Source of the DNA: Thecaphora thlaspeos
Lineage: Eukaryota > Basidiomycota > Ustilaginomycetes > Urocystidales > Glomosporiaceae
DNA length: 64,000 nucleotides
NCBI GenBank assembly: GCA_900291925.1
Contig: UWYS01000001.1
Span: 434,001-498,000, forward strand
Reading direction: 5' to 3'
Below, one piece after another: positions 43,096 to 55,162 of the stretch. Within the stretch, counting starts at the first letter, position 1. Each line of letters starts with the position of its first letter. Under the pieces are notes generated by a model. The model was not told the origin of the DNA. It did no database searches and saw only the letters and a list, made by a program, of their open reading frames with translations. Position numbers and translations under genes: made by a program.

Positions 43096-46000
43096 TCAGA
43101 ACGTCTGCCAGCCGCCTGCATCCATGGCCTGTGTTGTTCCGCGATCCCAAAACACCGGGACTTGTGAACTGTCAGCTTCTGCTTCGCTGCTGCTGCCGGC
43201 CGATTGCCCTCTCGCACCGTCGAGGGCTTGGGCTCGAACTCACCGCCTCAATCTTCCTCGCAACGATGTTGGCGATGCCGTGCGCGAGCACCTGTTTGCG
43301 CAGCTCGTCGTAGCGCTGCATGTGGAGCTTCTGCGGCCGGCCCTTTCGCAGGCCAATGTCAATCTCGCCGTGAGAGTCGAGGTAGGGCGAGTAGTTGTAT
43401 GTCCCGTTGCCCTGGTACAGGAGCATGATGACGTTCGACTTGACCTTGAAGTACACTCCGACCGGGCCGCCGCAGCTGCGCGAGTGAGAAAGGGCAGAGG
43501 CAACGAGCCAAAGGAGGAAGGGAGTGTCAGCGTACGCTACCAGGGACCATCTTCTTAGCCTCGTCATCGTCCTTGAGCGCCGACACGCATCCATGCCACC
43601 GCCACTTACACGTCGGTATGGTAGTTGCACTCGCCACGCTCGTTGTCTTCGTGCTGGCAGCAGAAGCTCTGGTAGCAGAGCATTTCGCCGCAAAAGAGAC
43701 AAAGGGCCGGCTCTAAGGGAACCTTTTTGCAATTTTTGCAGATCCGCTTCTGCGTGTCCTGCAGCAGGACGGCCAGATCGGTCGGGAGCTTGGCGAGCTC
43801 ATAGATGTGCGGGTGCTCGAGCAGCAGAGTCGGGTGCGCCTCGGCTGCGTGGAGGTGCGACGAGGTAAACGCTGCCAGGTTGGCGCCGCGCCCGCCGCCC
43901 GTTCCCGACGAGGCGCTGCCGCCTGTATCTCCCGCGAGCGAGGAAACGCCAAACAGGCTTGCCCCGAGAGGCGCCGGCTGAATCGGCAAAGGGCGGAAGA
44001 GCGATGCCAGGGGTGCGTAGGCGTGTTTGATCCAACCCTCGACGAGGCCGGCGATCGGCGTCTGCTTCTCGGCCTTGACGGGCAGCGCAATCGATGGCGG
44101 CGGGATCTGGAGCAGCGCCAACAGCCTCCTGTACTCGCCCGGGCTGCCTTCGACCGGGGTCGCTGCCGCTGCGGCCGCGTTGTTACCCGCCGACCTCGTC
44201 TTGGTCGTCAGGCCGACAACACGGCGCAGGATCGCGGCGCGCCTCAGGAATGGCAGCGTGTACGAGCAGACCATCTTGGCAAGCGTATCGTCATCGAGAT
44301 TGTCGAAGCCGAGCGTAATGTTGCCGCGGGCGTAGCCGACGAAGCCGATAATGCTAGCCACAGTCCAGCGGATGTCCGGGAAGATCCGGCGCGCTTCTGC
44401 GATGTCTTCCGCGTCGACGTGGGCAGCCTTGAGGCCAACGAAGGCGCGGCCGCCGCTGCCGCCGGCTACGCCGTAGGCCTGCGGCCAGATCGACGGTTGG
44501 GCGAGGCCAAAGACGGCCTGGATCAGGCAGACGTAGTACATCAACGCGGTGCACTGCTGGAGGCTCTGGGGCGTCGCGGCCGCTGTCTCGACAAGGATGG
44601 TCAGGGGGTCGCGCAGCAGCAGAGGCGAGCGGACCGATTCGTCGCCACCCCAGTGCGGGAGCAGCCTCTTGAGCAGGCCACGGCGGATGATACTGGGGCC
44701 CTCGGCGCCAGCGTGATACATGAGCGCAAGCGATCGCAGGCAGTGCACCAGCGACTGGAGCAGACTGAGGGTCGATTCGCTCAATGAGTCGGCGACCGTC
44801 TGCTGCTCAAGCGGAACGACAACCTCGTTGGCGCTCGTCGACGAGGGCGAGATGCCCCGTTGCCCGATCTCGAGCATGGCGATCGTGTAGGTGACGAGCT
44901 CCTCGGGCATATACATCTTGCGACTCTGCGGCGCGAGAATGGTGCGCTGCTGGTAGCGCTCGCGGAGGCCCTTGGACGAGTGCGAGAGCGGCTTGAGCAC
45001 CTCGATGAGGCGGTAGAGCATGTGCATCGTCGAGAGGTCGACTCCGTCGCTCGCGCCGGCCCGCATGTGCATGGCACTCATCGAGTGCTCGACGTAGAAC
45101 GGAAGGAAGGCGCCGCTGCCGTAGTCCGTCTCCTGATAGTAGTCGGCGGCCGGGCTCTGCGACGAGTGCTTGAGGATGTCGATGTTGATCTTGCGGATCC
45201 AATCCTGCAGCGGCGTCTCGTCGGCCTCTGTTGGGAAGAGCTTTTGAAACTTGGCTGCCGCGCCCGACGCCGTTGGCAGCGCATCGGCGACGGGGAGGAT
45301 CACGTTGCCGAGGCTCTTGCAGAGCGGGCAGACGTACTCGGACCGCGACAGATCCTCGGGGTGATTACGGGCGATCTGCGTCGCGTGGCGCTGCTCGACG
45401 CTGCGACAATAGGTCTCGAAGCAGTGCGTGTGCATACGGTGCCCACAGGTGGAGGCGTTGACGCCGAAGCGGTGATCTTCCTGTGGGAAGGCGCCGTAGG
45501 CCGGCGAGGCGCGCATCCCGGTACCGCCGCCGCCTCCAATCGCCCGGTTCGATACCGTGTTGCCCATCACCCGCCGTCCGGACGGACGGCTGCGGTCGAG
45601 CGTCACGGGCGTCTCAAAGGCCTGCTGAAGCCCCACGGCATCCTGCTTCGGCGTCGTCCGCATCACGCGGCTCGGCTGGAGGTGGCCGAGGATGCCAAAG
45701 GCTTTGTCCCGGCCGAGATTCTCCTGGCAAAGGATGCAGCTCCCCCATGACTTCTTCGCCGCCCTTGGCTCGTCCGTCCCAGTCCCGCCGGCTCCCGCGT
45801 CGAGGCCGGCGTTTTCGTCGTCCTCTTCATCATTCTCGTCGTCGACGTCGAACTGGTCGAGCAGATTCTTCTGCTGAGCGGAGAATTTCTGCATAATGGC
45901 GGCCTGACGCGCCTTGGCGGCCGACTTACGAGCCTCTTCGGCGGAGAGCTTGGCACCATCGACGGGCCGTTTGGACGCAGCGACGCCCCTACCGGTGGCC

Positions 46001-49000
46001 GCCCAATGTTGGGAGATAGTTATGTGGGCGGCGGGCGAGAGTGCGGCCGCCTGCTCCAGGCACCAGGCGATTTTTGACCTGAACGCCTTGAACTGTTCCA
46101 GCATCTCAACCTTGCACAGCAGCTCGACGAGGCTGCCGTAGATCATGTCGACGGGGACGGCGGGCGGAGTCTGGCTTCCGCTCCTGACGATCGAGGAGAG
46201 CATCACCTTGTCGACAAACTCCACGCCGGCCTCGGTCAGGCCGATCATGACCAGCTGGAGCGCGGCGTCGGCCAGCATGTCGGGCGCATACGCGTAGTGC
46301 AGGTGGGTGTTGTCGATCGCGAAGAACAGAATGCGGGCCAAGCTCCCCGTCAGCAGCGAAGCCTTGAGCGCAGCGAAGAGGCCGCCGTCGAGGGCGTCGA
46401 GTTGGCGCTGCGGGACGACGGGCGGGAGGTCCTCGTCCACGACTTTGGCCGCCAGGTTGGCTGTGAGGATGCGCTTCTTCTTCCGCGCCCTGAGCACCTC
46501 TTCGGCCTTTTCACGCTGGTTGCGTGAGTAGTGGAAGAAGAATGGCTGTACCTCGTCGTAGCACTCGTCCTTGAGCTCAAAGATCCCGAGGTCGTTGATT
46601 CCGTCGGGCGCGCGGAAGTTGGAGACCTGGCCGAGGACGCGCTCGAACGACGGGTGGTCGCACAGCTTCTCAGACATGGTCTTGGTGATGTCGGTGTAGG
46701 TGCCCTGGCTAAGTGCCATGAAGTGGATGAGCTCGCGCCGGACGAGTTTCTCGGTCGACCATGACGCAATCGCGCCCACCTCGGAAAAGCAGGTGATCAG
46801 CAGGAAGAGCAACTCCTCGGCCATATAGACAGCCTGCGGCGCGTCGAAGACGGGGTGGCTGGTGACGTTGACGCCGCCAAACCAGTCGATCAGGTCGAAG
46901 CGGCCCAGCATTGACGCGAGCATCCGTTCGGGATCGATCGCGGCCAAGCCCGCCTGGATCAGGAAGAGATCCTGGTCGTACATGATGGCGCGCATCGAAT
47001 TGTCGCGGAAGTGGTGCGCCTGCGACCGGATCGTGTAGCCGTTGCGCACCCACATGTTGCAACGAATCTGCGACAGCTTGACGCAGACCCGGAGCGGGAA
47101 GTCGAGCACGATCAGCAGGCCGGTCTCGTCGACCTCGGGCTGGAAGAGGTCGATGAGCTTGGTCGCGCCGAGCTCCGCCCGGATCGCGCCGGCATTGACG
47201 TTGGTGACCTGCTTGAGCATCTCGGCCAGCAGCCAGTGCATCGGGTGATGGAAGCTGACTGGCTGGCGATCGACGGCGAACTCGACGATCTGGTGCGTCT
47301 CGCTGGGTACGCGGTACGAGGCCGCGTGGAACTTGATCGGCGGATGGTTCTCGGGATCGTTCTGGTGGAGCGTGTAGCACGACATCAGGATCGCCTTGGC
47401 CGTCTGCGCATAGGCGGCCTTGAGCTGCGGCGGCCGAGCGTACGCAAACGCCTCGCCGTACGCCTTGGTCGTCTTGGCGAGGTGCGAGCTGACGTGGAAA
47501 ACGGGAATCCAGATCTCGCTCTCGAACTCGACGTGCGTCGACACCGCCCTTCGCGCCGGGTTGATCGCGTGGAAGAGCGAGAGGACCGGGAGGAAGTACT
47601 TGAGGTGGCTCTCGGGGTCCCTGGCAATCTGCCGCTGCACCGGCTCCGAGCCGAGCAGGTAGCGGACGTCGTAGAAGATGTGGTAGCACCGCGACTGGCG
47701 CAGCAGCATCAGGTGCGGGCTGATCTGGCCTCTCGGCGGCGGCGGCGGCGGAAGGATCAGCTGCGAGTTTGCGACCGTCATCTGGCCTGTGAAGATGGCC
47801 TGGAGGATGACAAAGAGCTTATGAAGGAAGTGCTCCTCCTCGACCAGCATCACACCGATCGAGGGGACGCTGAAGAGCTGGACGGTGAGGAAGCAAATCG
47901 AGTGCTCCGGCTCGCGGTCGCGCAAGATGAACGTCTCGAGCACCTTGGCGTACGCGTGGGCGAAGCGCTTGGCGATTTCCTTCTTCACCTCGCGGCGCGC
48001 GACCAGCGAGATGAAGAAACCCTTCATCTCAATTCTCGCCGCCTTCCACATCTTCGGGTCCATCAAGAGAAACGCCTCGAACCGCGTGAGGTCGGCCGGG
48101 TCAAAGAAGTCACGGCGCATCGAGCCAGCCGAGATGGCCTTGAAGGGCGTCCACCTCTCCAGCAGGACCTTAGCGGTCAGCTGCTTAAGGATGGCGGCGT
48201 TCGGCTTCAGGGTGTCGGCGCCATCGCCGTCGGACGCGGACGGGATATAGACCGAGCACTTCGACAGGTCGACCAGAAAGGTCAGCATGACATGAGCCAC
48301 CTCCTCGACCAGCACATCGTAGGCCGGCCTAATCGAGACGGCAAGGTCGATCGAGCTGAGAATCATGCCGCGATTGTGCAACCGACGCAGGTCGGTCGAG
48401 ATTTCGATGATGTCGCGCCCGTGTTTGTCTACACGCTCGGCGACGCCGCGCGCCTCGATCTCGGGCATCCCCGTCGCGTCATTGACGGTGTCGATCACCT
48501 GGCTGAAGCTATGCTTTTCGTCGTTCCACAGCAGTAGAGCGAATTGGCGTTTGGCGGGTTCGGCCTGCGCGGTCGTCCGCGAGTCGTACGATGTGAGTCG
48601 CGAACGCCGCTCGGTCGAGGCCGCCCCGACCGTGCCTTCGTCGCCGCCCCGGCTAGTGTCCGACGAAGCGCGCCTTCGCGCCTTACCCTTGGTCTGCTGC
48701 AGTGCCCTGGCGTTGAGCGAGGTCCCGGACGCGGATCGCGCCGGGTTGCCGACCGAGCCCGGACCTTCCAGCCCGCTGAAGTAGTCCTCGTCGTCATCGT
48801 CGTCATCGTCATCGTCGTCGTCCTCGGGACTCTCAGCCTGGCTCATCTCTTCGTCGCTATCATCGCGAGGTGGGGGATGGTCCGCCTCGCCACGGGATGC
48901 AGCAGCGTGGTCGCTCAACGTTCGCGGCGGAGGCTCAAGGCTAGTCTGCCTCTTGAGCGTCTCAAGGACGTCCGGCCCCGACGGTATCGACATGTCTTCG

Positions 49001-49976
49001 GGCGCGTGCTCGAGCACCGAGAGCATAAAATCGAGGCACAACCCGACGGTGCTGTAGAAGGGCGCTCGGACATCATCGGCAATTAGGCCAAGATCGCGCT
49101 CGATCTCTTGAAGGCCCGAGATTCCCGCCTCCTCGGCCGTATCCGCTGCTGTTGTAGAGGAGGTGTCCAGAGGCCGAACGGCCTCGCCGCTGCTGCCGCT
49201 CTCCACCTGCATATGTTCCCCAACATCAGATGCCTGAGGCGAATGGTAGCGACAGCCGATGTCGCGGGTCCACGCTTCGTGGTCGCCGCAATCACAGCAG
49301 CCGCCGCTCGCGCTCGAGATGGAGAAGACGATGTCGTGGCCCTCCTTGACGTGAATCGACGCCTGGAAACATGGCGCACACTGTACGCAGGTGTCGTCGA
49401 GGCCGCAGTCACTGGACGGACGGAAAGGCAAGCGGGCAGAGAGGTTGCACGGGTGAGAGAGGGCGTTCTGCTGGAGTTCACCCTCGTGCGCGTATCACCT
49501 ACTTACCGGCATCGATAGATGGCCTCGCCCGCCTGGAAGAGATGCCCGCAGGCCATTCCTCGGCGCTCCTCTCCGTATTCTGGTCCGAGCAGGTCCGGGT
49601 CCTCGATCTCGTCATTAAGGCCGTCGATCGGGCCGAACGGCGATGAGCCCCGCTGTACCTGCTTGCCTTTGAGCTTGGCTTTCGCGGCTTGCTTCGACTC
49701 CTCGCTCTGCGTCGTCGAGAGCGAGTAGTCATGCCTGGCAATGATTTCGAGGATAGCATTGTTGCTCATCTCACGCCACTGCGGCAGCAGATGCGCCTTG
49801 GAGGGCAGCTCATCGAGCAGGCGGGCGTAGAGGCTGCGTCGGAGGGCGTCGTTGCGATCAGAGGTGAGCATGTAGCTGCTCGAGTCGTTGGGGCTGGGCG
49901 TCAGGTCGAATTCGCGGAGGAGGTGCGCGACCCGGTCCCGACCGTAGAGGGTGGCCGCCGAGCCGCTGACCGACAT
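43096..49976 (-). CDS. UBR1: N-degron pathway E3 ubiquitin ligase UBR1 (N-recognin)
   Basis: Four exons, 49976-49507, 49411-43610, 43475-43244 and 43128-43096, give 2178 residues. It recognises destabilising N-terminal residues and ubiquitinates the protein with an E2 of the Rad6 class. The UBR box (about residues 141-212) has the Cys/His zinc ligands and the splice restores YRCRDCGLDDTCVQC. A ClpS-like N-domain (FALLLWNDEKHSF, about 447-510) should bind hydrophobic N-termini. A RING-H2 finger lies at about 1380-1525 (CILCQEN ... CGHRMHTHC ... CPLCKS) with a long loop. The C-terminal UBR-leader-like cap ends in NVIMLLYQGNGTY, SPYLDSHGE and the short last exon AMDAGGWQTF. A poly-Asp run of 11-12 residues lies near 355. 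The convergent SET-domain gene ends 180 bp away. Confidence 0.96.
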
Positions 49977-50956
49977 TTTGGAAGCTGTTGGGGGTGGCGC
50001 GGGTGGTGGAGAGAAGGAGAGAAGACTCGGCGAGGATGCCCTGGGCAGAGATCCGACGAGAAGGCCTTATCTGAGTGACCCAGTATGGCGGCGACGGCGG
50101 CAGAGGGGAGCGGTTGCGAGCAGGCTGATTCGGTGCTGACTAGGCCGCGCACGGAGTGTTGCAGTGTGACGAGAACGGGGCAGAGCTTGTCGTGCGTGGG
50201 TTGGGTGGGCCCGCACTGGGTGAGAGGGAACGGAGGTATCCTGTTCGGATGAGCCGTTCGGTCGAGCCGGCGATGAGGCTGGGCAGCACAGCAGTGGCCG
50301 AGCGTGGCGCCGTAGGTGGCGACACACAACAGAGAGAGAGGAGACGGAAGGTCGGCCTTTTCGCGACGTGCGGCGTGCGCAGACGGTGCTGACCCCGAGG
50401 TAGACAACGGCGGCAGCGGCAGTGTAGAGAGGTCGTAGGTCAGATGGATAGGTCTTGGTGAGAGGGGTCAGGGTGGTGTGGTGAGGTTGGCCGTCAGCAG
50501 CGAGGGTGGGGGGAAAAGGGAGGGAGGAAGGCTGTTGGCTGTCGTAGCCAAAATGGCCTCGCTCGGCCTCGCTCGGCCTAGCGCCGCCGTCAGCAAGGCC
50601 GCGGCCTGGCAAGCTGCCCGCGCCTGCGCTGCGGGCTGGCGCTGGCGCGCTCCTGGCTGGCCGCTGGGACGACTGGGCTGGGGCGGCGCTTCTTTTCGCC
50701 GCGAGGCACCGGCCACCCAGCGCCAGAAAATTGGGCAGGCGAGGTGGAGGGACGATGCGAGCGCCTCACCCCACACCCCTCACCCTTCACCTCACTCGCG
50801 GCCCTTCCGACCTTGTCTTGCTCTGACTCTCCTCATAGATTGCACCTTTTCTCGGGCGCGTCGCATTTGCAACGACTCATAGCCCTATCTGAACAGGGAT
50901 TGCGTGTTGCCACTACAAACGGGTCCTTGTTTTACATCGTCATTTTCTACATTTTA
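49977..50956. other. Upstream region of UBR1 / 3' flank of FET3
   Basis: About 980 bp holding UBR1 promoter sequence. A short repeat of CTCGGCCT/CGCTCGGCCT lies near 50555-50585. No gene recognised. Confidence 0.55.
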
Positions 50957-53262
50957 CTACCTGTCGTTCTCGTCCTCGGCGTCATCCCCTTCGTCGCTGC
51001 CGTCGCTCCACCCGTAGATGACGACGCTGGCCAGGCCGACAAGTGCCGTGGTGATGCAGCCGGTAAAGGCGCCAACGGCCCTGGGCGTCCAACCCGTCTC
51101 GAGCTCCTTGGGACCCTTTTGGAGGCCGTCAAAGTCGGTGATCGAGTTGATGCCCGCCGCGTTGCCAGAGTAGGGGAGGCCAGCGGCCTGACACCTCTCG
51201 GTGGTCCCGTCGGGGATCTGCATCCTCTGCTGCATGACGTCCGGCGCCTCGATAAAGACTGAGGCTAGTCCAGAGACGAGGTGCGGGTCGATGTGGCAGT
51301 GGAAGAACCAGGCGCCCGGGTTGTCGGCAAGGAACTGGATCGTCGCGCTCCCGCCGGGCGGTACCATGATGGTGTCGCGACGCATCGGGTTCACCTGCGA
51401 CGCGTTGAAGGGCGGGTTGATGGCGGGATCGAGCGATGTGATGTCTTGCGACTTGTGGACGACCTGAAAGTGGTGACCGTGCAGGTGGAACGGGTGCTTG
51501 CCAGCGTCCTGGTTGTTGATCGTGACGCGCACCGTGCTCATGTGCGGGAGGACGACGGCGTTGCTGTTTGGCCCGTAGATGGCCGCCGGGTCCGTCGGGG
51601 GCATCGTCAGGGCCGTCAGCATCGAAGGCGTCTTGGGGAAGACGAAAGAGATCTGCGAGCGGGGAAGATGGGGGTGAAAGAAGAGCGACGAGAGGAGCAG
51701 ACCGTGCTCAGTATTTGCACAAGAAAACATCGTCAAGGGCAACGACGACCGTCAACAACGCCGACGCACCTTGTTCATTGACGCGTAGTTCTCGCCGTCG
51801 GCATATGTGTCAAAGACAACGTCAAATTGTTGCTCGACGTCAGCGTCCTGCATGGACTTCGCGGCAGCCGGGACGAGGAGAAGGTCGTCAAAGTAGGCAT
51901 ACTCTTCGATGACCTTGTTCTCGCCGTAGACGCCCGCCGGTGCGTTCGGGTACGAGATGGATGCGGTGACGTTAAGCTGGAGGTCGTCGGGAACGACGTC
52001 AAACATGTCCTCGTCCATGTTAGCGTGGACCTTCCAGTTCTGCGGGGTGGTGTCGTTTCTCGCCGTGACGAGGACCGAAAAGCGCTGGGCGACGCTGAGC
52101 GTCAGCATGTCGATCGGGTACGGCTCGACGTCGACGCCTTCGATCTCGATGATCTGCATGTCGTGCCCGCCCAAGTAGAAGTAGAAGGCGGCAAGCGCCG
52201 ACATGTTGATCACGCGGAGGCGGTACGTCTTGCCCGCCTCGAAGGGCAGCGTCGCGTTGTCGTTGAAGCCGTCGAAGTAGGTCGCCGCGTTGGTCGTGTT
52301 GGGCGTGTGGGCAAAGTACATCAGGCCGGACTCTACGGTTGGTCGAAAAAAGGGATCAGGGGAAGACGGGAAGAGGGACCGGTCAGTGACAGGCGCCGAA
52401 TCGCTGTCTGACTCGTCGGTGGCTTCGATCCAGCGGCCTACTCACTCGGAACGGGCTCAGCCTGTCGGTCGGGAAAAGTGTCGAAACGGCACGAGGATCA
52501 AGGCTGGTCAGCTCCGGGTCTTCTTAGCGCAACCGGTACCCTCCTTCTCTTTGTCATGCTGCCTACACTCACGCCGGTGGGGTTCTTCTTGTTCCTGAAC
52601 TCATTCTTGACGAGGTCAGTGTAGTTCGAGTGGTACCAGTCGGTGAGTATGACAGTGAAGTCGTCGTCGTACGAGTAGAGCTGCTCCTCGGGCGTGTCGG
52701 GGTGGATGATGAGGGGCGCCTTGAGGCCGTCCGTGTACTGATCGTTATTGTGGGCGTGGATCCAAAAAGTTCCCTGTGGCAGTCACGCAACGCAGGACAG
52801 AGAGGTTCGAGCGGGGGATCAGACGGCCCCACGAATGCTGCTAAGGTCGACGCCTCATTCAACACTCACGTATTGCCTCTGGCGGCCGGCGCTGGACCTG
52901 TTCGAGTTGAGAATCTCGTAGGTCATATTGGCGCCAGGCCCGATGGGGCACTGGGTGATGCCGACGGCGCCGTCGTAGTAGTTTGTGTTGTTGAAGAATA
53001 TGCCATGGCTGTGGAGCGAGGCACCGACGCCCGTCTGAAGGTCGTTTTGCGCGGTGACGCGCAGGACGTCGGAAGCGTTGACATTGAGGATGGGCGGAGG
53101 CCACTGGCCGTTGACGCCGATAACGCTGCGGGTAAAGAGGCCGTCAGGGTTGTGGTCGGCCAACCACTGAATGGACCAGTCCTGCTCGACAGTCGCTGTG
53201 CCTGCTAACGATGCCCAGACGAGGGAGAAGAGGGCGGCTAGGCCGCGTGTTGCCGTAACCAT
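50957..53262 (-). CDS. FET3: Multicopper oxidase, Fet3-type ferroxidase
   Basis: Five exons, 53262-52870, 52773-52573, 52461-52446, 52332-51770 and 51652-50957, encode 622 residues. It would oxidise Fe(II) to Fe(III) at the cell surface for uptake by Ftr1. The N-terminal signal peptide is MVTATRGLAALFSLVWASLAG. Copper ligands are in place: LHSHGIF, WIHAH, HPFHLHGHHF and the blue-copper motif HCHIDPHLVSGL. The third exon is only 16 nt and encodes the AEPVP of the family motif NPTGAEP. A C-terminal membrane helix (AVGAFTGCITTALVGLASVVIYGW) precedes an acidic cytosolic tail, as in Fet3. I could not assign the iron-docking acids. A laccase is the alternative, but the tail anchor and the divergent permease gene favour ferroxidase. 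Confidence 0.92.
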
Positions 53263-53569
53263 CGTTGTGTGTACGTCCGCGAGACCTTGTCGAAGGTTGC
53301 CGAGGTGGGCCTTTGGGCTGAGAGGGACGGAGAGGGGCCTGTGCTTGATGTCGTTTGACTGTGGAAAAGAAAAGGATGAGGTGGCGGCGAGAGCGAGGAG
53401 GAAAGAGGCAGGAGGGAGGGGCAGGAAGGACGAGACAGAAGGGACTGTAGAAGAGGCGGTAGAGGCAAGGGCGAAGGAAGGGGCGAGTGCAAGGAGCGGA
53501 CGGACGATTAAATCGCCGCAGCTCTTCTTCTTCTTCTTCTCCCTTTTGTTTTTGTCCTCTCAGCTGATC

Positions 53570-53578
53570 ATCTGATAG
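53570..53578 (+). promoter_or_regulatory. GATA element ATCTGATAG, FET3-proximal
   Basis: Exact match to ATCWGATAR, the site bound by fungal iron-repressing GATA factors (SreA, Fep1, SRE; Urbs1 in smuts recognises GATA-type sites). It lies 308 bp upstream of the FET3 ATG. Confidence 0.7.
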
Positions 53579-53881
53579 AGAAGCGGGCAGTCGGCGGTGA
53601 TACTTAGGGCGTTTCTCTGCTCAGCTTGCGGCCGAAGCGTGGCCGCACAGGCACAGAGAGGGCCGGGCGGAAATGGCGCAGCAAGGAGCGGAGTGTGCGT
53701 GTGGGATTCCGGTCCAACCCGATCCAGTCAGGGGCGGCGAGGAAGAGTGCTGGTGTGTATGCCGAGGTAGATGGAAGGGTCCACAGCGACCAGGAAAGTA
53801 AGGCTGCAATGGAAGTGGGAGGAGGGGCGGAAGAAACTGCGGCTCAAAGGTGGGCGGTGAGCCGTTATCGCCCTTGATCTG

Positions 53882-53890
53882 CTATCAGAT
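53882..53890 (-). promoter_or_regulatory. GATA element ATCTGATAG, FET3-distal
   Basis: Reads CTATCAGAT on the plus strand. It lies 620 bp upstream of FET3 and 1.27 kb upstream of FTR1. Confidence 0.7.
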
Positions 53891-54853
53891 CGAGATTTGT
53901 TCCTCCGCGAAGGCGGGTCCCGCACCGTCCCGTCTCATCACCTGTGCTCAGAGCGGTCAAACGACCAGACAAACGCCACAAAGCGAGACGGACGGCAAGA
54001 CAGAGACGGGCCTAGACCGAGCGGACGGCCAGTGGGGAACAAGAAGCGAGGGCAGCTTGCGCAGATGGTGCGTTGTATAGATTTTGACGGCGGCCGGTGA
54101 ACCGGCGGCGGAGAACCAAAAGGGTCAAGCGGGCAGCAAAGCCGCCGCAATCATGCCTGCGGTCCAGCTGGAGATAGGAGGGAAAGGAGTCGAGGTATCT
54201 GTCCATCTATCTGATTGTGAGTGCCGACCTGAAAAGTTTGCACATCGCCTGACACTCCGCAATTACGTACTATATGCACCGCAACCGCAGCGCGACCAGC
54301 GCACGCTCTATTGGACGGCCACGAGAGCCTCGCCTCCCGCTCTTCAGCTCACTTCGGGCCACGACGGAGCGCCCTACGACGGACAGTCTTCCGATGCTTC
54401 CTTCTCCACGCACCGTTGCCGTGCCCCAACCGTTTCGAGATGGGCTTCGGCCATCGCTTTCGAGGGCAAACCATGGCTCTGCCTCGTCGCGTCGACGTCC
54501 GATTGGTCGCTATGAAGCTGCCTGAGAGCGGCCCCTTGCTCTCAACCGCAGCTGATCGCGCCCTTCACCCGCGACGACCTACAGCCGCCCTACTACCGTA
54601 CTGTAATTAGTCTCTACTCGTGCTTGCCCGAGGGTCTGTTCCTCGTGTGGTTGTCACAGGTCCCTTCTTGTCTTCCTGCGACGTTGCCATGCTGCGGTCG
54701 CCGCCGCCATCGCCGGACTGCCACTCCGCGTCGCTGAAACTTGTCAACCGCCCCGTGGCAACCGCCGCCCACTCCGGAATGAAGCAGGACAGCTAGATCT
54801 CCCGCTCGACCCTAATTGTCCCGAAGCAAGCGCAGATAAAACGCTCCCGCTTC

Positions 54854-54862
54854 TTATCAGAT
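54854..54862 (-). promoter_or_regulatory. GATA element ATCTGATAA, FTR1-proximal
   Basis: Reads TTATCAGAT on the plus strand; exact ATCWGATAA consensus, about 300 bp upstream of the FTR1 ATG. Confidence 0.75.
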
Positions 54863-55162
54863 GGCCTCGCTTTTCCCAGCTCCCAGGGCCAAGCGGCACG
54901 GCACCTCTATCTACGACAGAAGAGAAGCGCCGCCGCAGAGACCTGCTCTTCTGTCCGACTCTTCCTCTGCCTTTTGCTTTGCCTCCTTGCTCGCCGCGGT
55001 CTTCTTCTTTAATCTCCCCCCTGCCCCCACTTCTTCTTCCTCCCTCCGACCCCTCATCAACGACGCCGCTAACGAGGAGCCCATCCTTTGCCTCATTCGC
55101 CTTCCCTCCTCCTCCGCTTCCCCTTTACCACTGGCCAGAAACAAACCATTCCACAGCTCACC

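Larger units (their letters stand above)
53263..55162. promoter_or_regulatory. 1.9-kb bidirectional promoter of FET3 and FTR1
   Basis: The spacer separates divergent FET3 and FTR1 starts and contains three copies of ATCTGATA(A/G), listed separately. A pyrimidine run and a TTC repeat (about 53523-53540) lie near the FET3 side. Other plain GATA cores are present, including TTATCG near 53865 and AGATAA near 54834. No credible gene inside. Confidence 0.7.

Noticed and set aside
47011..48537. 508-codon frame antisense to UBR1
   Set aside because: Mirror of a conserved coding exon; same shadow pattern.
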